The notes: generated from the letters alone by a model not told the origin. DNA of 64,000 nucleotides from Brachybacterium sp036311905 (GCF_036311905.1 NZ_JAZDCH010000002.1:62001-126000); one strand, 5' to 3'. Positions 9,438 to 18,552 are shown, counted from the stretch's first letter. Translations and numbers: made by a program.

Positions 9438-9548
9438 CCCCGGACGGCGACGCTCTCTCCCCTCCGTCCGCCCGACACGCCCGGGGGACTTCCTCACATC
9501 GGTCGCGCGGGCGGGTCGTCGGTCCTCAGCGGTACGGTGGAGCACGCT

Positions 9549-11354
9549 GTGACGACACCATCCCTGTTCTCCACCGGCGATCCCCGTCGGCCCTCCGAGG
9601 CCGCCGCGCGATCGCTCCCCGTCGCCTACCCCGAGCGCGCCGCCTGGGGCACGGTCCCGAAGCTCCGTGCCTGGCAGGCGGAGGCTCTCGACCTCTATCG
9701 CCGCACCGCGCCGAAGGACTTCCTCGCGGTCGCGACGCCCGGTGCGGGCAAGACCACCTTCGCGCTCCAGATCGCCGCGGGCCTCCTCGCGGAAGGGACG
9801 GTCCGGCGCATCACCGTGGTCGCCCCGACCGAGCATCTGAAGACCCAGTGGGCGGACTCCGCGGCGCGCGTCGGCATCTCCCTGGATCCGAACTTCTCGA
9901 ACGCCCAGGGCACCCACGGCGCCCATAACCAGGGGGTCGCGATCACCTATGCGCAGGTGGGCATGGCCCCGGCGCTGCACCGCGCCCGCACCGAGGCCGA
10001 TCGCACCCTGGTCATCCTCGACGAGATCCACCACGCCGGTGACTCCCTCACCTGGGGTGACGGGGTCCGGGACGCCTTCGATCGGGCCACCCGCCGCCTG
10101 TCGCTGACGGGAACACCGTTCCGCTCGGACTCCTCGCAGATCCCCTTCGTCACCTACGAGGAGGACGGCGAGGGCTTCTCCCGCTCGAAGGCGGACTACA
10201 CCTACGGCTACGGGGAGGCGCTGCGCGACCACGTCGTCCGCCCCGTCCTGTTCATGACCTACTCGGGGCGCATGCACTGGCGCACCAAGACCGGCGACGA
10301 GGTCTCGGCCCAGCTCGGCGCCCACGAGACCAAGGACATCACCCAGCAGGCCTGGCGCACCGCGCTCGATCCCCAGGGCGAGTGGATCCAGTCGGTGCTC
10401 TCCGCCGCGGACCGCCGGCTCACCGAGGTGCGCCGTCACGTGCCGGACGCCGGCGGGCTCGTCATCGCGACCGACCAGAAAGCCGCCCGCTCCTACGCGG
10501 AGACGCTGCGCGAGCTGTGCGGGGAGGCGCCCACGGTGGTGCTCTCGGACGACGCGGGCGCCGGCAAGCGCATCGAGGACTTCTCCGCCTCCAAGGACCG
10601 CTGGATGGTGGCGGTGCGCATGGTGTCCGAGGGCGTGGACGTGCCCCGCCTCGCCGTCGGCGTCTACGCCACCTCGACCGCGACACCGATGTTCTTCGCG
10701 CAGGCGGTGGGTCGCTTCGTCCGCTCGCGGACCCGTGGCGAGACCGCGAGCGTCTTCCTGCCGACGGTGCCGATCCTCATGGCCCACGCGGCGGCGATGG
10801 AGGAGGAGCGCGACCACGTGCTCGACCTCCGTCCCGCCGAGGGCGATGCCGAGACGGGGCTCGACGAGTCGCTGATCGAGGAGGCGAACCGCACCGAGCG
10901 CGCCTCCGATCAACTGGAGATGAGCTTCGAGGCGCTCGAGTCGCAGGCCTCCTTCGACCGGGTCCTCTTCGATGGTGGCGAGTACGGCGCGGGCGGCATG
11001 ATCGGCTCGGAGGACGAGCAGGAGTTCCTCGGCATCCCCGGTCTGCTGGATGCGGACCAGATGCGCGCCGTCCTCCAGCAGCAGCAGGCCGAGCAGCAGG
11101 CGCGCCGCCGCCGCAACGGCGCCGAGCAGGCTCCCGTCACCCCCGGCGTGGTCGACCATCGTCGGCTCATGGACCTGCGCAAGGAGCTGTCCTCGCTGGT
11201 CTCGGCCTGGTCCAAGAAGTCGGGCTCCCCGCACGGCTCGGTCCACAACACGCTGCGCTCGCGCAGCGGCGGCCCGGCGGTCGCGCAGGCCAGCGCCGAG
11301 CAGATCCAGGCGCGGATCGACATCGTCCGCGGCTGGTTCGTCGGCCGACGCTGA
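9549..11354 (+). CDS. DEAD/DEAH-box superfamily 2 helicase
   Basis: Superfamily 2 ATPase of about 601 residues. Walker A (ATPGAGKTTFAL) is near residue 64 and DEIHHAGD near 157 is the DExH motif. LSLTGTPFRSD is motif III, and AVGRFVRSRTRGETA near 390 is the arginine-finger motif VI. The C-terminal third, rich in Gln and Glu, has no recognised domain. Two GTG codons compete (9537 and 9549). I choose 9549, giving MTTPSLFS, because a GGTGGAG stretch lies just ahead and TACGGT at 9533-9538 would place transcription start only about three bases upstream. The substrate (DNA or RNA) is not evident. Confidence 0.85.
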   Translation: MTTPSLFSTGDPRRPSEAAARSLPVAYPERAAWGTVPKLRAWQAEALDLYRRTAPKDFLAVATPGAGKTTFALQIAAGLLAEGTVRRITVVAPTEHLKTQWADSAARVGISLDPNFSNAQGTHGAHNQGVAITYAQVGMAPALHRARTEADRTLVILDEIHHAGDSLTWGDGVRDAFDRATRRLSLTGTPFRSDSSQIPFVTYEEDGEGFSRSKADYTYGYGEALRDHVVRPVLFMTYSGRMHWRTKTGDEVSAQLGAHETKDITQQAWRTALDPQGEWIQSVLSAADRRLTEVRRHVPDAGGLVIATDQKAARSYAETLRELCGEAPTVVLSDDAGAGKRIEDFSASKDRWMVAVRMVSEGVDVPRLAVGVYATSTATPMFFAQAVGRFVRSRTRGETASVFLPTVPILMAHAAAMEEERDHVLDLRPAEGDAETGLDESLIEEANRTERASDQLEMSFEALESQASFDRVLFDGGEYGAGGMIGSEDEQEFLGIPGLLDADQMRAVLQQQQAEQQARRRRNGAEQAPVTPGVVDHRRLMDLRKELSSLVSAWSKKSGSPHGSVHNTLRSRSGGPAVAQASAEQIQARIDIVRGWFVGRR

Positions 11355-11406
11355 TCCGACCGACCGACCGGCCGAGCGAGCGGGAGGGCGGTCGATCGTT
11401 CTGCGC

Positions 11407-12786
11407 TCAGCGCAGCACGCGGGCGGCCTCCGTGCCGTCGGTGACGGTGGGGATCGCGATCGGCCCGTCGGGCCTGTCGTCGGCGACCAGGCCCAGCTCG
11501 GCGACCGAGGCGCGGTGCCGCTCCCGTGCCCGCCGCACGCGCTCGGGACCGCGCAGGTCCTCGACGGGCTCGCCGTCGCGGATCAGCGGGACCTGCAGCG
11601 GGCGCAGCGAGGTGCGACCCCAGTCCGGGGAGGCGTCGGCCGAGGTCAGCTCGGCCATCAGCTCCCGTTCGAACTCGGCCACCTCGGACTCGCCGGGCAG
11701 CACCAGCTCGGCGTGCGCCCGATCGCCGACCAGCACCCGGTAGGCGTGCTTGCCCGCCCCGAGCGTGGCCTTGTCCTTCGACTGCTTGCCGACGGGATGC
11801 ATGAGCCCGTCGGAGCCCTCCCGCTCGACGAGCTTGTACACGAAGCCGGGGGCGGGGTGCCCGCCGCCGGTGACCAGCCGGGTGCCGACGCCGTAGCCGT
11901 CGAGCGGGGCGTCGGCGAGGTCCTCCATGCGGTGCTCGTCGAGGTCGCCCGTGGCGGTGATGCGGGTGCCGGTGGCCCCGAGGCCGTCCAGCAGGGCGCG
12001 CAGGCGGACGGCCTGCTCGGTGAGGTCTCCCGAGTCCAGCCGCACCGCGCCCAGCTCGGGGCCGGCGAGCTCGACGGCGGTGCGCACCGCCTCCTCGACG
12101 TCGTAGGTGTCCACGAGGACGGTCGTCCCGGGGCCCTGGGCGGAGATCTGGGCGGAGAAGGCCTCGGACTCCTCGTCGAACAGCAGGGTGAAGGCGTGGG
12201 CGGCGGTCCCGGCGACGGGGATCCGGTAGTGGGCGCCCGCGGCGAGGTTCGAGGTCGAGTCGAAGCCGACGACGTACGCTGCGCGCGCGGCGGCGATCGC
12301 GGCGTCCTCGTGCACCCGTCGGCCGCCCATCTCGATGCAGGGACGGCCGCGGGCGGCGGTGACCATGCGCGATCCGGCGGAGGCGACGCCGCTGTCGTGG
12401 TTCAGGATCGAGAGCACGACGGTCTCGAGCATCACGGCGTCCTCGAAGGTGCCCTCGATGCGCAGCACGGGGGAGCCGGGGAAGTAGAGCTCGCCCTCGG
12501 CGTACCCGTGGACGTCGCCGTGGAAGCGGTAGTCGGCGAGGAAGTCGAGCGTGTCCTCGTCGAGCAGCTCGAGCCCGCGGAGGTAGCGGAGGTCCGCCGT
12601 GTCGAAGCGGAAGTCGGCGATCGCGTCGAGGACGCGGCCGGTGCCGGCGAGCGCGCCGTAGCGGCGCCCCTCGGGGAGGGAGCGGGTGAACACCTCGAAG
12701 ACGCATCGACGGGAGGCGGTGCCGGCCTCGCGGGCGGCGCGCAGCATGGTCAGCTCGTAGAGGTCGGTGAGCAGGGCGGAGGTCAC
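11407..12786 (-). CDS. pncB: Nicotinate phosphoribosyltransferase
   Basis: Converts nicotinate and PRPP to nicotinate mononucleotide in NAD salvage. The 459-residue protein shows TDLYELTMLRA at the N-terminus, NHDSGVASAGSRMV, EMGGRRVHEDAA, a VGFDSTSNLAAG substrate-binding region near residue 185, VDTYDVEEAV and VRLDSGDL, all conserved in the family. The start is the GTG at 12786, where homologues begin (MTSALLTDLYELTM). A TACGGT hexamer lies six bases upstream, suggesting a leaderless or nearly leaderless transcript. Divergent from clpS. Confidence 0.94.
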   Translation of the reverse strand: MTSALLTDLYELTMLRAAREAGTASRRCVFEVFTRSLPEGRRYGALAGTGRVLDAIADFRFDTADLRYLRGLELLDEDTLDFLADYRFHGDVHGYAEGELYFPGSPVLRIEGTFEDAVMLETVVLSILNHDSGVASAGSRMVTAARGRPCIEMGGRRVHEDAAIAAARAAYVVGFDSTSNLAAGAHYRIPVAGTAAHAFTLLFDEESEAFSAQISAQGPGTTVLVDTYDVEEAVRTAVELAGPELGAVRLDSGDLTEQAVRLRALLDGLGATGTRITATGDLDEHRMEDLADAPLDGYGVGTRLVTGGGHPAPGFVYKLVEREGSDGLMHPVGKQSKDKATLGAGKHAYRVLVGDRAHAELVLPGESEVAEFERELMAELTSADASPDWGRTSLRPLQVPLIRDGEPVEDLRGPERVRRARERHRASVAELGLVADDRPDGPIAIPTVTDGTEAARVLR

Positions 12787-12834
12787 GCGTCCACCGTAAT
12801 GGGTGCGGGGCGGGCAGGGCGTGCACGGTCGCCG

Positions 12835-12840
12835 TAGAAT
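12835..12840 (+). promoter_or_regulatory. -10 element for clpS-DUF2017
   Basis: TAGAAT in the divergent spacer between pncB and clpS, about 59 bases before the clpS ATG. No clear -35 match. Confidence 0.5.
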
Positions 12841-12898
12841 CATCGGCATTGCCGTCCGCCGGGTCTCCGCGGGCGGCCCCGGCCGGTGAGGAGCGCGC

Positions 12899-13222
12899 AT
12901 GCAGGACGTGGTGGCAGGAGCGGACCCGGGGACGGGGCCTCTCGGCGACCTCTCTCCGGGCGCGCAGGCCACGCTCGAGGTGGACGGGCCCTGGCGCACC
13001 GTCGTCTGGAACGACCCGGTCAACCTCATGAGCTACGTGGTGTACGTCTTCCGCAGCTACTTCGGGTACTCCCACCTCGTGGCCGAGCAGCTGATGATGC
13101 AGGTGCACGAGGAGGGGCGGGCGATCGTCTCCCGCGGGTCGAAAGAGAAGGCCGAGCGGGACGTGCAGGCGATGCACTCCTTCGGGTTGCGGGCGACGCT
13201 CGAGCGGGCGGGGGAGGGCTGA
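12899..13222 (+). CDS. clpS: ATP-dependent Clp protease adaptor ClpS
   Basis: Adaptor that delivers N-end-rule substrates to ClpAP/ClpCP. The 107-residue protein has the ClpS core: WRTVVWNDPVNLMSYVVYVF (residues about 32-51), LMMQVHEEGRAIVSRG and KAERDVQAMHSFGLRATLE. The Asp of NDP and the Met/His of the second block form the N-degron pocket in the family. A GAGGAG site precedes the ATG. Its stop overlaps the start of the DUF2017 gene by one base, the usual clpS-DUF2017 arrangement in actinobacteria. Confidence 0.95.
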   Translation: MQDVVAGADPGTGPLGDLSPGAQATLEVDGPWRTVVWNDPVNLMSYVVYVFRSYFGYSHLVAEQLMMQVHEEGRAIVSRGSKEKAERDVQAMHSFGLRATLERAGEG

Positions 13223-13854
13223 TGGCGCATGCGTTCCGCCGTCGGCCCGACGGCACCGTCGCCTGCCGACTGGACGGCGAGGAGAAGGCGATCCTGGCCC
13301 AGGTCGCGCAGGAGACCGCCGATCTGATCCGGGCGGATCTCGGCCTGGACCCGGAGCGGGAGGCGGTCCGCCGGGCCGCCGAGAGCGAGGATCCGCTGCG
13401 TCGGCTCGAGGCGGAGTTCGCGGGCCGGGATGCGCGGGTCCCCTCGGACAGCGCGGTCAAGCGGCTGTTCCCCGATGCGTCGGAGGATCCGGACCTGGCG
13501 CGGGAGTACCGGCGGCTCGGGCAGCAGGATCTCGCCGAGGGCAAGCTGTCGGATCTGCATCGGGTGATCGCGCTGCTGGACGGGGCGGGTCCCGGTCACG
13601 GCGAGGTCGTGGTCGCGGCCGACGAGGCCGTGGTGGTGCTCCGCGCGTTGAACGACGTGCGGATCGTGCTCGCGGACCGGCTGGGCCTGCAGCGCGACGG
13701 CGACTTCGACACCGTGCGCATGCTCCAGCAGATCGGCGAGCGGGTGGAGGACCTCCCCGAGCGGGACGACGAGATGGTCGGCTCGGACGTGGTGATCGCG
13801 GTGTACGAGCTGCTGAGCTGGCTGCAGGAAAGCCTCCTGCGTGCTTTGGACTGA
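13222..13854 (+). CDS. DUF2017 family protein
   Basis: A 210-residue protein of unknown function always found next to clpS in actinobacteria, so a role with Clp proteolysis is suspected. It is mainly helical with many acidic residues; recognisable segments are EEKAILAQVAQETADLI near residue 22 and LNDVRIVLADRLGL near 140. Translationally coupled to clpS (TGATG overlap). The last two codons and the stop lie inside the first unit of the 58-bp tandem array that follows, so the array begins within the coding end. Confidence 0.9.
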   Translation: MAHAFRRRPDGTVACRLDGEEKAILAQVAQETADLIRADLGLDPEREAVRRAAESEDPLRRLEAEFAGRDARVPSDSAVKRLFPDASEDPDLAREYRRLGQQDLAEGKLSDLHRVIALLDGAGPGHGEVVVAADEAVVVLRALNDVRIVLADRLGLQRDGDFDTVRMLQQIGERVEDLPERDDEMVGSDVVIAVYELLSWLQESLLRALD

Positions 13855-14110
13855 TCGACGTACTGGCGAGGGACGAGCTGGTAGGAGATCAGTCGATCGG
13901 ACGCAGGACTGATCGACGTACTGGCGAGGGACGAGCTGGTAGGAGATCAGTCGATCGGACGCAGGACTGATCGACGTACTGGCGAGGGACGAGCCGGTAG
14001 GAGATCAGTCGATCGGACGCAGGACTGATCGACGTACTGGCGAGGGACGAGCCGGTAGGAGATCAGTCGATCGGACGCAGGACTGATCGACGTACTGGCG
14101 AGGGACGAGC
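13848..14110. repeat. 58-bp tandem repeat array, four full copies plus a 31-base partial
   Basis: Units start at 13848, 13906, 13964, 14022 and (partial) 14080. All are identical except at unit position 32, which is T in copies 1-2 (GAGCTGG) and C in copies 3-4 (GAGCCGG). Each unit junction forms a perfect 8-bp hairpin (GATCAGTC with GACTGATC, 12-base loop), so the array is also a run of potential stem-loops behind clpS-DUF2017. The first unit supplies the DUF2017 stop codon. No variable spacers, so not a CRISPR. Confidence 0.95.
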
Positions 14111-14194
14111 ACTCCATTCCTGACACCTGTCCGAATCCGTTGTGAGACTGCACCCAGTGCGTGCGCCGTCACGGCGGGACGGGGGCCGGGACAC

Positions 14195-14200
14195 TAGCCT
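14195..14200 (+). promoter_or_regulatory. -10 element of a probable leaderless promoter for murI
   Basis: TAGCCT followed by exactly seven bases and the murI ATG at 14208; no ribosome site precedes the gene. Confidence 0.6.
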
Positions 14201-14207
14201 GTCCGGG

Positions 14208-15020
14208 ATGAATACTGCGCCGATCGGGATCCTCGACTCCGGGGTGGGCGGGCTGACCGTGGCCCGGGCCATCCTGGACCAGCTGCCGCGCGAGGAGCTC
14301 GTCTACATCGGCGACACCGCACACGGTCCGTACGGCCCGCGCCCGATCGCCGAGGTGCGCTCGCTGACGCTCGAGATCATGGACGATCTCGTCGGCCGGG
14401 GCGTGAAGATGCTGGTGATCGCGTGCAACACCGCGTCGGCGGCCGTGCTGCGCGATGCGCGCGAGCGCTATGACGTGCCCGTCATCGAGGTGATCCAGCC
14501 GGCCGTGCGCCGTGCCGTGACCGCGACCCGCAACCGTCGGATCGGGGTGATCGGCACCCAGGGCACCGTGAACTCGCGGGCCTACGAGGACGCCTTCGCG
14601 GCGGCCCCGGACCTGGAGATCACCACGCAGGCCTGCCCGCGCTTCGTGGAGTTCGTCGAGAGCGGCGTGATCACGGGCGAGGAGGTGCTCGAGGTCGCGG
14701 AGGAGTACCTCGCGCCGGTGCGTGCGGCGGGCGTGGACACCCTGGTGCTCGGATGCACCCATTACCCGATGCTCGCCGGTCCGATCAGTTATGTCATGGG
14801 CCCGGAGGTCACCCTGGTCTCGTCCGCGGAGGAGACGGCGCTGGACGTCTACCGCCAGCTGCGCGGGTCGGGACTGCTGCGGGAGGACGCGCACCTGCCG
14901 CGGCACGTGTTCGCCCAGACCGCGACGGGCACGGCGGGGGAGTCCTTCGCCAGGCTGTCCCGGCGCTTCCTCGGCCCGGCCCTGGACATGACCTCGACGC
15001 TCCCGGTGATCTCGGCATGA
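14208..15020 (+). CDS. murI: Glutamate racemase
   Basis: Interconverts L- and D-glutamate for peptidoglycan. The 270-residue protein has DSGVGGLTVAR near residue 9, GDTAHGPYG near 40, and the two catalytic cysteines in VIACNTAS (about residue 74) and LGCTHYPML (about 183). The start is the ATG at 14208, giving MNTAPIGILDSG. Upstream in-frame codons are rejected because a -10-like TAGCCT lies seven bases before this ATG. It is the first of a run of coupled housekeeping genes (murI, MBL hydrolase, rph, rdgB). Confidence 0.95.
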   Translation: MNTAPIGILDSGVGGLTVARAILDQLPREELVYIGDTAHGPYGPRPIAEVRSLTLEIMDDLVGRGVKMLVIACNTASAAVLRDARERYDVPVIEVIQPAVRRAVTATRNRRIGVIGTQGTVNSRAYEDAFAAAPDLEITTQACPRFVEFVESGVITGEEVLEVAEEYLAPVRAAGVDTLVLGCTHYPMLAGPISYVMGPEVTLVSSAEETALDVYRQLRGSGLLREDAHLPRHVFAQTATGTAGESFARLSRRFLGPALDMTSTLPVISA

Positions 15021-15799
15021 GGCTCCACGTCATCGGCTGCTCGGGCAGCTTCGCCGGCCCGGACGGCGCCGCCTCCAGCTACCTGCTGGAGCAGGAGGAC
15101 GCCGACGGTCGCGTCTGGCGGGTGCTCATGGATCTCGGCTCGGGTGCCTTCGGCCCGCTGCAGTCCGTGATCGACCCCGCGGATCTCGACGCGGTGATCA
15201 TCTCCCACCTCCACCCGGACCACTATCTCGACCTCACGGGTCTCGAGGTGTTCTGGGCCTACCACGAGCGGACCGACCTCCCTCAGCTGCCCATCCACGC
15301 GCCGGCACCGCTCCCGGAGCGGCTCTCGGCGGTGCTCAGCCGGGACGGCCGGATCCCCGACGGCACGGACCGTGTGCCCTTCGAGTACGGGGCGCTGACC
15401 GATGGTCAGGAACTGCGGATCGGCCCGTTCGAGATGACGGTTCGCGAGGTCCAGCACCCGGTCGAGGCGTACGGTTTCCGGATCCGCGCCGGGGGGAGCG
15501 TGCTCGCCTACTCGGGGGACACCGACGCCTGCCCGGCGCTGGACGAGCTCGCCGCCGACGCCGACCTCTTCCTCTGCGAGGCGGGGTACGTCGAGGGGCG
15601 CGACGACCGCTTCACGGGAGTGCACCTGACGGGCCGACGCGCGGGGGACTGCGCCGCGCGCGCCGGGGCACGGTCTCTCGCGCTCACCCACATCCCCGCC
15701 TGGACCGATCCGGAGGTGCCGCTGGCCGAGGCCCGCGCCGCCTTCCCGGGGGAGATCACGATGGTGCGACCGATGGATATCCTCGAGCTGTCATCCTGA
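15017..15799 (+). CDS. MBL-fold metal-dependent hydrolase (RNase Z-like)
   Basis: A 260-residue metallo-beta-lactamase-fold hydrolase. The metal motif HLHPDH occurs as ISHLHPDHYLDLTG near residue 68, with further ligands likely in REVQHPVEAYG, AYSGDTDACP and LALTHIPAW. The layout resembles RNase Z/ElaC-like and cyclic-phosphodiesterase-like proteins, but the substrate is unknown. It starts inside the murI stop codon (ATGA overlap) and is translationally coupled. The murI-MBL-rph-rdgB order is conserved in actinobacteria as I recall it. Confidence 0.85.
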   Translation: MRLHVIGCSGSFAGPDGAASSYLLEQEDADGRVWRVLMDLGSGAFGPLQSVIDPADLDAVIISHLHPDHYLDLTGLEVFWAYHERTDLPQLPIHAPAPLPERLSAVLSRDGRIPDGTDRVPFEYGALTDGQELRIGPFEMTVREVQHPVEAYGFRIRAGGSVLAYSGDTDACPALDELAADADLFLCEAGYVEGRDDRFTGVHLTGRRAGDCAARAGARSLALTHIPAWTDPEVPLAEARAAFPGEITMVRPMDILELSS

Positions 15800-15819
15800 C
15801 CCTCGAGGAGAGGAGCTCC

Positions 15820-16578
15820 GTGAGCTCGCAGACCCCCACCCCCACCGGCGACCGTGTCGACGGCCGCACCCCCGAGCAGCTGCGCGAGGTGCGCATCACG
15901 CGCGACTGGCTCGACCACGCCGAGGGCAGCGCGCTGATCGAGTTCGGCCGCACCCGGGTGCTGTGCGCCGCCTCCTTCACCGAGGGCGTGCCGCGCTGGA
16001 AGAAGGGCTCCGGATCGGGCTGGGTCACCGCCGAGTACGCGATGCTGCCCCGCTCCACCAACACCCGCTCGGACCGCGAGAGCGTCAAGGGACGCATCGG
16101 CGGGCGCACCCATGAGATCTCCCGCCTCATCGGCCGATCGCTGCGCGCCGTGATCGACCTCGACGCGCTCGGTGAGAACACGATCCAGCTGGACTGCGAC
16201 GTGCTCCAGGCCGACGGCGGCACCCGCACCGCGGCGATCACCGGCGCCTACGTGGCGCTCGCCGACGCGATCTCCTGGGGCAAGCGGCACTCCTCGATCC
16301 CTGCCGCGAAGGACGTGCTCACCGACTCGGTGAGCGCGATCAGCGTCGGCATCGTCGACGGCCGGCCGCTGCTGGACCTGGAGTACCGCGAGGACGTGCG
16401 CGCCGAGACGGACATGAACGTCGTCGTCACCGGGGCGGGCTCTTTCGTCGAGGTGCAGGGCACCGCCGAGGGCGCCCCTTTCGACCGGGCCGAGCTGGGC
16501 ACTCTCCTGGACCTGGCGACCGCGGGCTGCGCGGATCTCGCCCGGATCCAGCGCGAGGTGCTGGCGGCCTCCCGATGA
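15820..16578 (+). CDS. rph: Ribonuclease PH
   Basis: Phosphorolytic 3'-5' exoribonuclease that trims tRNA 3' ends. The 252-residue protein shows RTPEQLREVRITRDWL, TRVLCAASFTEGVPRW, a GRIGGRTHEISRLIGRSLRA phosphate-binding stretch near residue 90 and LDCDVLQADGGTRTAAITGA near 126. Start is a GTG at 15820 with a very strong purine-rich site (GAGGAGAGGAG) just ahead. It overlaps rdgB by the ATGA arrangement. Confidence 0.96.
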   Translation: MSSQTPTPTGDRVDGRTPEQLREVRITRDWLDHAEGSALIEFGRTRVLCAASFTEGVPRWKKGSGSGWVTAEYAMLPRSTNTRSDRESVKGRIGGRTHEISRLIGRSLRAVIDLDALGENTIQLDCDVLQADGGTRTAAITGAYVALADAISWGKRHSSIPAAKDVLTDSVSAISVGIVDGRPLLDLEYREDVRAETDMNVVVTGAGSFVEVQGTAEGAPFDRAELGTLLDLATAGCADLARIQREVLAASR

Positions 16579-17207
16579 GCACCGCCGAGGTCCCGGCCGG
16601 GGCGCGGGTGATCCTGGCGAGCCACAATGCGAAGAAGCTGCGGGAGCTGCAGCGGATCCTCGCGGCGGCCGTGCCCGGCCTCGCGCCGGAGCAGGTGATC
16701 TCCTCGGCGGGCATCGCGCTCCCGGACGTGGTCGAGGACGAGGTCTCCTTCGAGGGCAACGCCCTGCTCAAGGCCCGCTCCGCGGCCGCGGCGACCGGGC
16801 TGCTGGCGGTCGCCGACGACTCGGGCATCGCCGTGGACGTGCTCGGCGGAGCCCCCGGCATCTTCTCGGCCCGCTGGTCGGGTCGGCACGGGGACGACGA
16901 GGCGAACAACGACCTGCTCCTCGCGCAGCTCTCCGACGTCCCCGACGCGCATCGCGGGGCACGGTTCGTGTGCGCGGCGGCGCTGGTGGCGGCCGACGGG
17001 ACCGAGCTCGTCGAGCGCGGCGAGATGACCGGGCGCCTGCTGCGGGAGCGGCGCGGGGCGGGGGGCTTCGGCTACGACCCGCTGTTCGTGCCCGACGGGC
17101 AGGAGCTCACCTCGGCGGAGCTCAGCCCCGAGGCGAAAGACGCGATCTCCCATCGCGGGCGTGCCTTCCGCGCGATCGCCCCGCACGTAGCGCGACTGCT
17201 GGGCTGA
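16575..17207 (+). CDS. rdgB: XTP/dITP pyrophosphatase (Ham1/RdgB)
   Basis: Removes non-canonical purine nucleotides (ITP, XTP and deoxy forms). The 210-residue protein has the family N-terminal SHNAKKLRELQRI, VVEDEVSFEGNALLKARSAA, the ADDSGIAVDVLGGAPGIFSARW block near residue 78 and GFGYDPLFVPDG near 160. The ATG overlaps the rph stop, so the gene is coupled to rph. It ends before a convergent NUDIX-like gene. Confidence 0.95.
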   Translation: MSTAEVPAGARVILASHNAKKLRELQRILAAAVPGLAPEQVISSAGIALPDVVEDEVSFEGNALLKARSAAAATGLLAVADDSGIAVDVLGGAPGIFSARWSGRHGDDEANNDLLLAQLSDVPDAHRGARFVCAAALVAADGTELVERGEMTGRLLRERRGAGGFGYDPLFVPDGQELTSAELSPEAKDAISHRGRAFRAIAPHVARLLG

Positions 17208-17246
17208 ACCGCCGGCCGGTCCTGATGGTGGGGCGGCTGGTCCGCC

Positions 17247-17786
17247 TCAGACCACGCCGACGTGGGCCAGCGCCCGCCGCACGAGCAGGTCGCGGCCGCC
17301 GTTCATCTCCTCGAGCGGAGAGCTGTCCCCGAGCAGCTCGTCGATCCCGAACCAGGACAGCTCGAGCGCGTCCTCCTGCGGGGCGGTCTCCCCGTCGATC
17401 GGCACGACGTAGGCGAGGGAGATCGCGTGCTGACGCGCATCGTGGAAGGGGGACACCCCGGGGGTCGGGAAGTACTCGGCGACAGTGAACGGGACGGGGG
17501 AGACGGGGATGCGCGGCATCGCCATGGGGCCGAGGTCCTTCTCGATGTGCCGTCCGATCGCCTCGCGGATCGTCTCGTGGATCAGGACGCGGCCGGAGAC
17601 GATCGCGCGCACGATCTCCCCGTCGCCCGAGGCGCGCAGCAGCAGCCCGACCTCGGTGACGGAGCCGTCGAGGTCGGTCCGCACGGGGACCACGTCCACG
17701 TAGGTGATGGGCAGACGCCGGCGCAGCTCATCGATGCGCTCGCGCTCGAACCAGGCTCCCTCGGAGTCGACGGCGGTGCGGTTCAT
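17247..17786 (-). CDS. DUF4916 (NUDIX-like) protein
   Basis: A 179-residue NUDIX-fold protein of the DUF4916 family found in actinobacteria. Visible features are ITYVDVVPVRTD near residue 28, LLLRASGDGEIVRAIVSGRVL and HETIREAIGRHIEKDLG near 72. The last block stands where the NUDIX box lies but lacks the full GX5EX7REUXEEXGU pattern, so hydrolase activity is doubtful. A later ARQHAISLAYVVPIDGE strand is typical of the family. Convergent with rdgB. Confidence 0.8.
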   Translation of the reverse strand: MNRTAVDSEGAWFERERIDELRRRLPITYVDVVPVRTDLDGSVTEVGLLLRASGDGEIVRAIVSGRVLIHETIREAIGRHIEKDLGPMAMPRIPVSPVPFTVAEYFPTPGVSPFHDARQHAISLAYVVPIDGETAPQEDALELSWFGIDELLGDSSPLEEMNGGRDLLVRRALAHVGVV

Positions 17787-17889
17787 GGCTGCTCCTGGGG
17801 TGCGGGTGCTGCGGTCGGATTGAGAAGACGGGGACAGGGACGGGGACGGGGACGGGGAGAGACGCTGGGGTCGCTCCGTCGTGCGCGGG

Positions 17890-18552
17890 TCAGTCGCGCG
17901 CGGGCTCGAGGCCGCGCGGGCGCAGGTGGTGGTCCGGCAGGGCGAAGCGCGGTGTGCCGTCGCGGGGGACGGTGCGGGTGCGCGGGGCGAGCTCCTCGCC
18001 CGCGACCATGCTCACGGTCCAGGTCTCCTGCTCGGGGCCGGTGACCACCTCGAGCTGCGACAGGGTGCCGTTGGGGATCGAGGGCAGGTGCTCGCCGGTC
18101 ACGCCGGAGAGCAGCAGCCGGATCAGGGTGCCGTGGGCGACGACCAGGAGGTTCTGGTCGGGACGCTGGGAGGCGATCTCGTCGAGCGCGGCGGTCGCGC
18201 GATCGATCACGGACTGCGTGGTCTCGCGACCGGGGAAGGTGCGCCCCGGGTAGCGGTCCTCCATCTCGCCGACGGGGTTCCCCTCGGCGGCACCCCAGTC
18301 GATCTCGACCAGTCGCGCGTCGGTGCCGGCGAAGGGGATCGCGTGGTCCTCCGCGATGATGCGCGCGGTCTCCTCCGCGCGGGACAGGGTCGAGGAGAGG
18401 GCGGCGTCCCAGGCGATCGGCGGCAGCGCGTCCAGTGCCCGGTGCGCCTGCTCGCGTCCGGTGTCGTTCAGCGGCACGTCGCTGACGCCCTGGAAGAGTC
18501 CCTGTCGGTTGAACTCCGTCTGGCCGTGGCGGACGAGACCGAACAGGGTCAT
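17890..18552 (-). CDS. Histidine phosphatase family protein
   Basis: A 220-residue phosphoglycerate-mutase-like phosphatase. The catalytic RHG motif is in GLVRHGQTEFN at residues 6-10, with WDAALSSTLSRAEETARII near 52 and the second catalytic His in LLVVAHGTLIRLLL near 140. The start at 18552 is the family N-terminus (MTLFGLVRHGQ), preceded by a GGAG site. The physiological phosphate ester is unknown. The tRNA-Leu lies upstream on the same strand. Confidence 0.9.
   Translation of the reverse strand: MTLFGLVRHGQTEFNRQGLFQGVSDVPLNDTGREQAHRALDALPPIAWDAALSSTLSRAEETARIIAEDHAIPFAGTDARLVEIDWGAAEGNPVGEMEDRYPGRTFPGRETTQSVIDRATAALDEIASQRPDQNLLVVAHGTLIRLLLSGVTGEHLPSIPNGTLSQLEVVTGPEQETWTVSMVAGEELAPRTRTVPRDGTPRFALPDHHLRPRGLEPARD

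Noticed and set aside
8517..11246. 909-codon minus-strand frame
   Set aside because: Antisense of the DUF3039 and helicase genes, with low-complexity product.
13848..14110. Repeat array resembling a CRISPR
   Set aside because: Units follow head to tail with a constant 58-bp period and no variable spacers; no cas genes are near.
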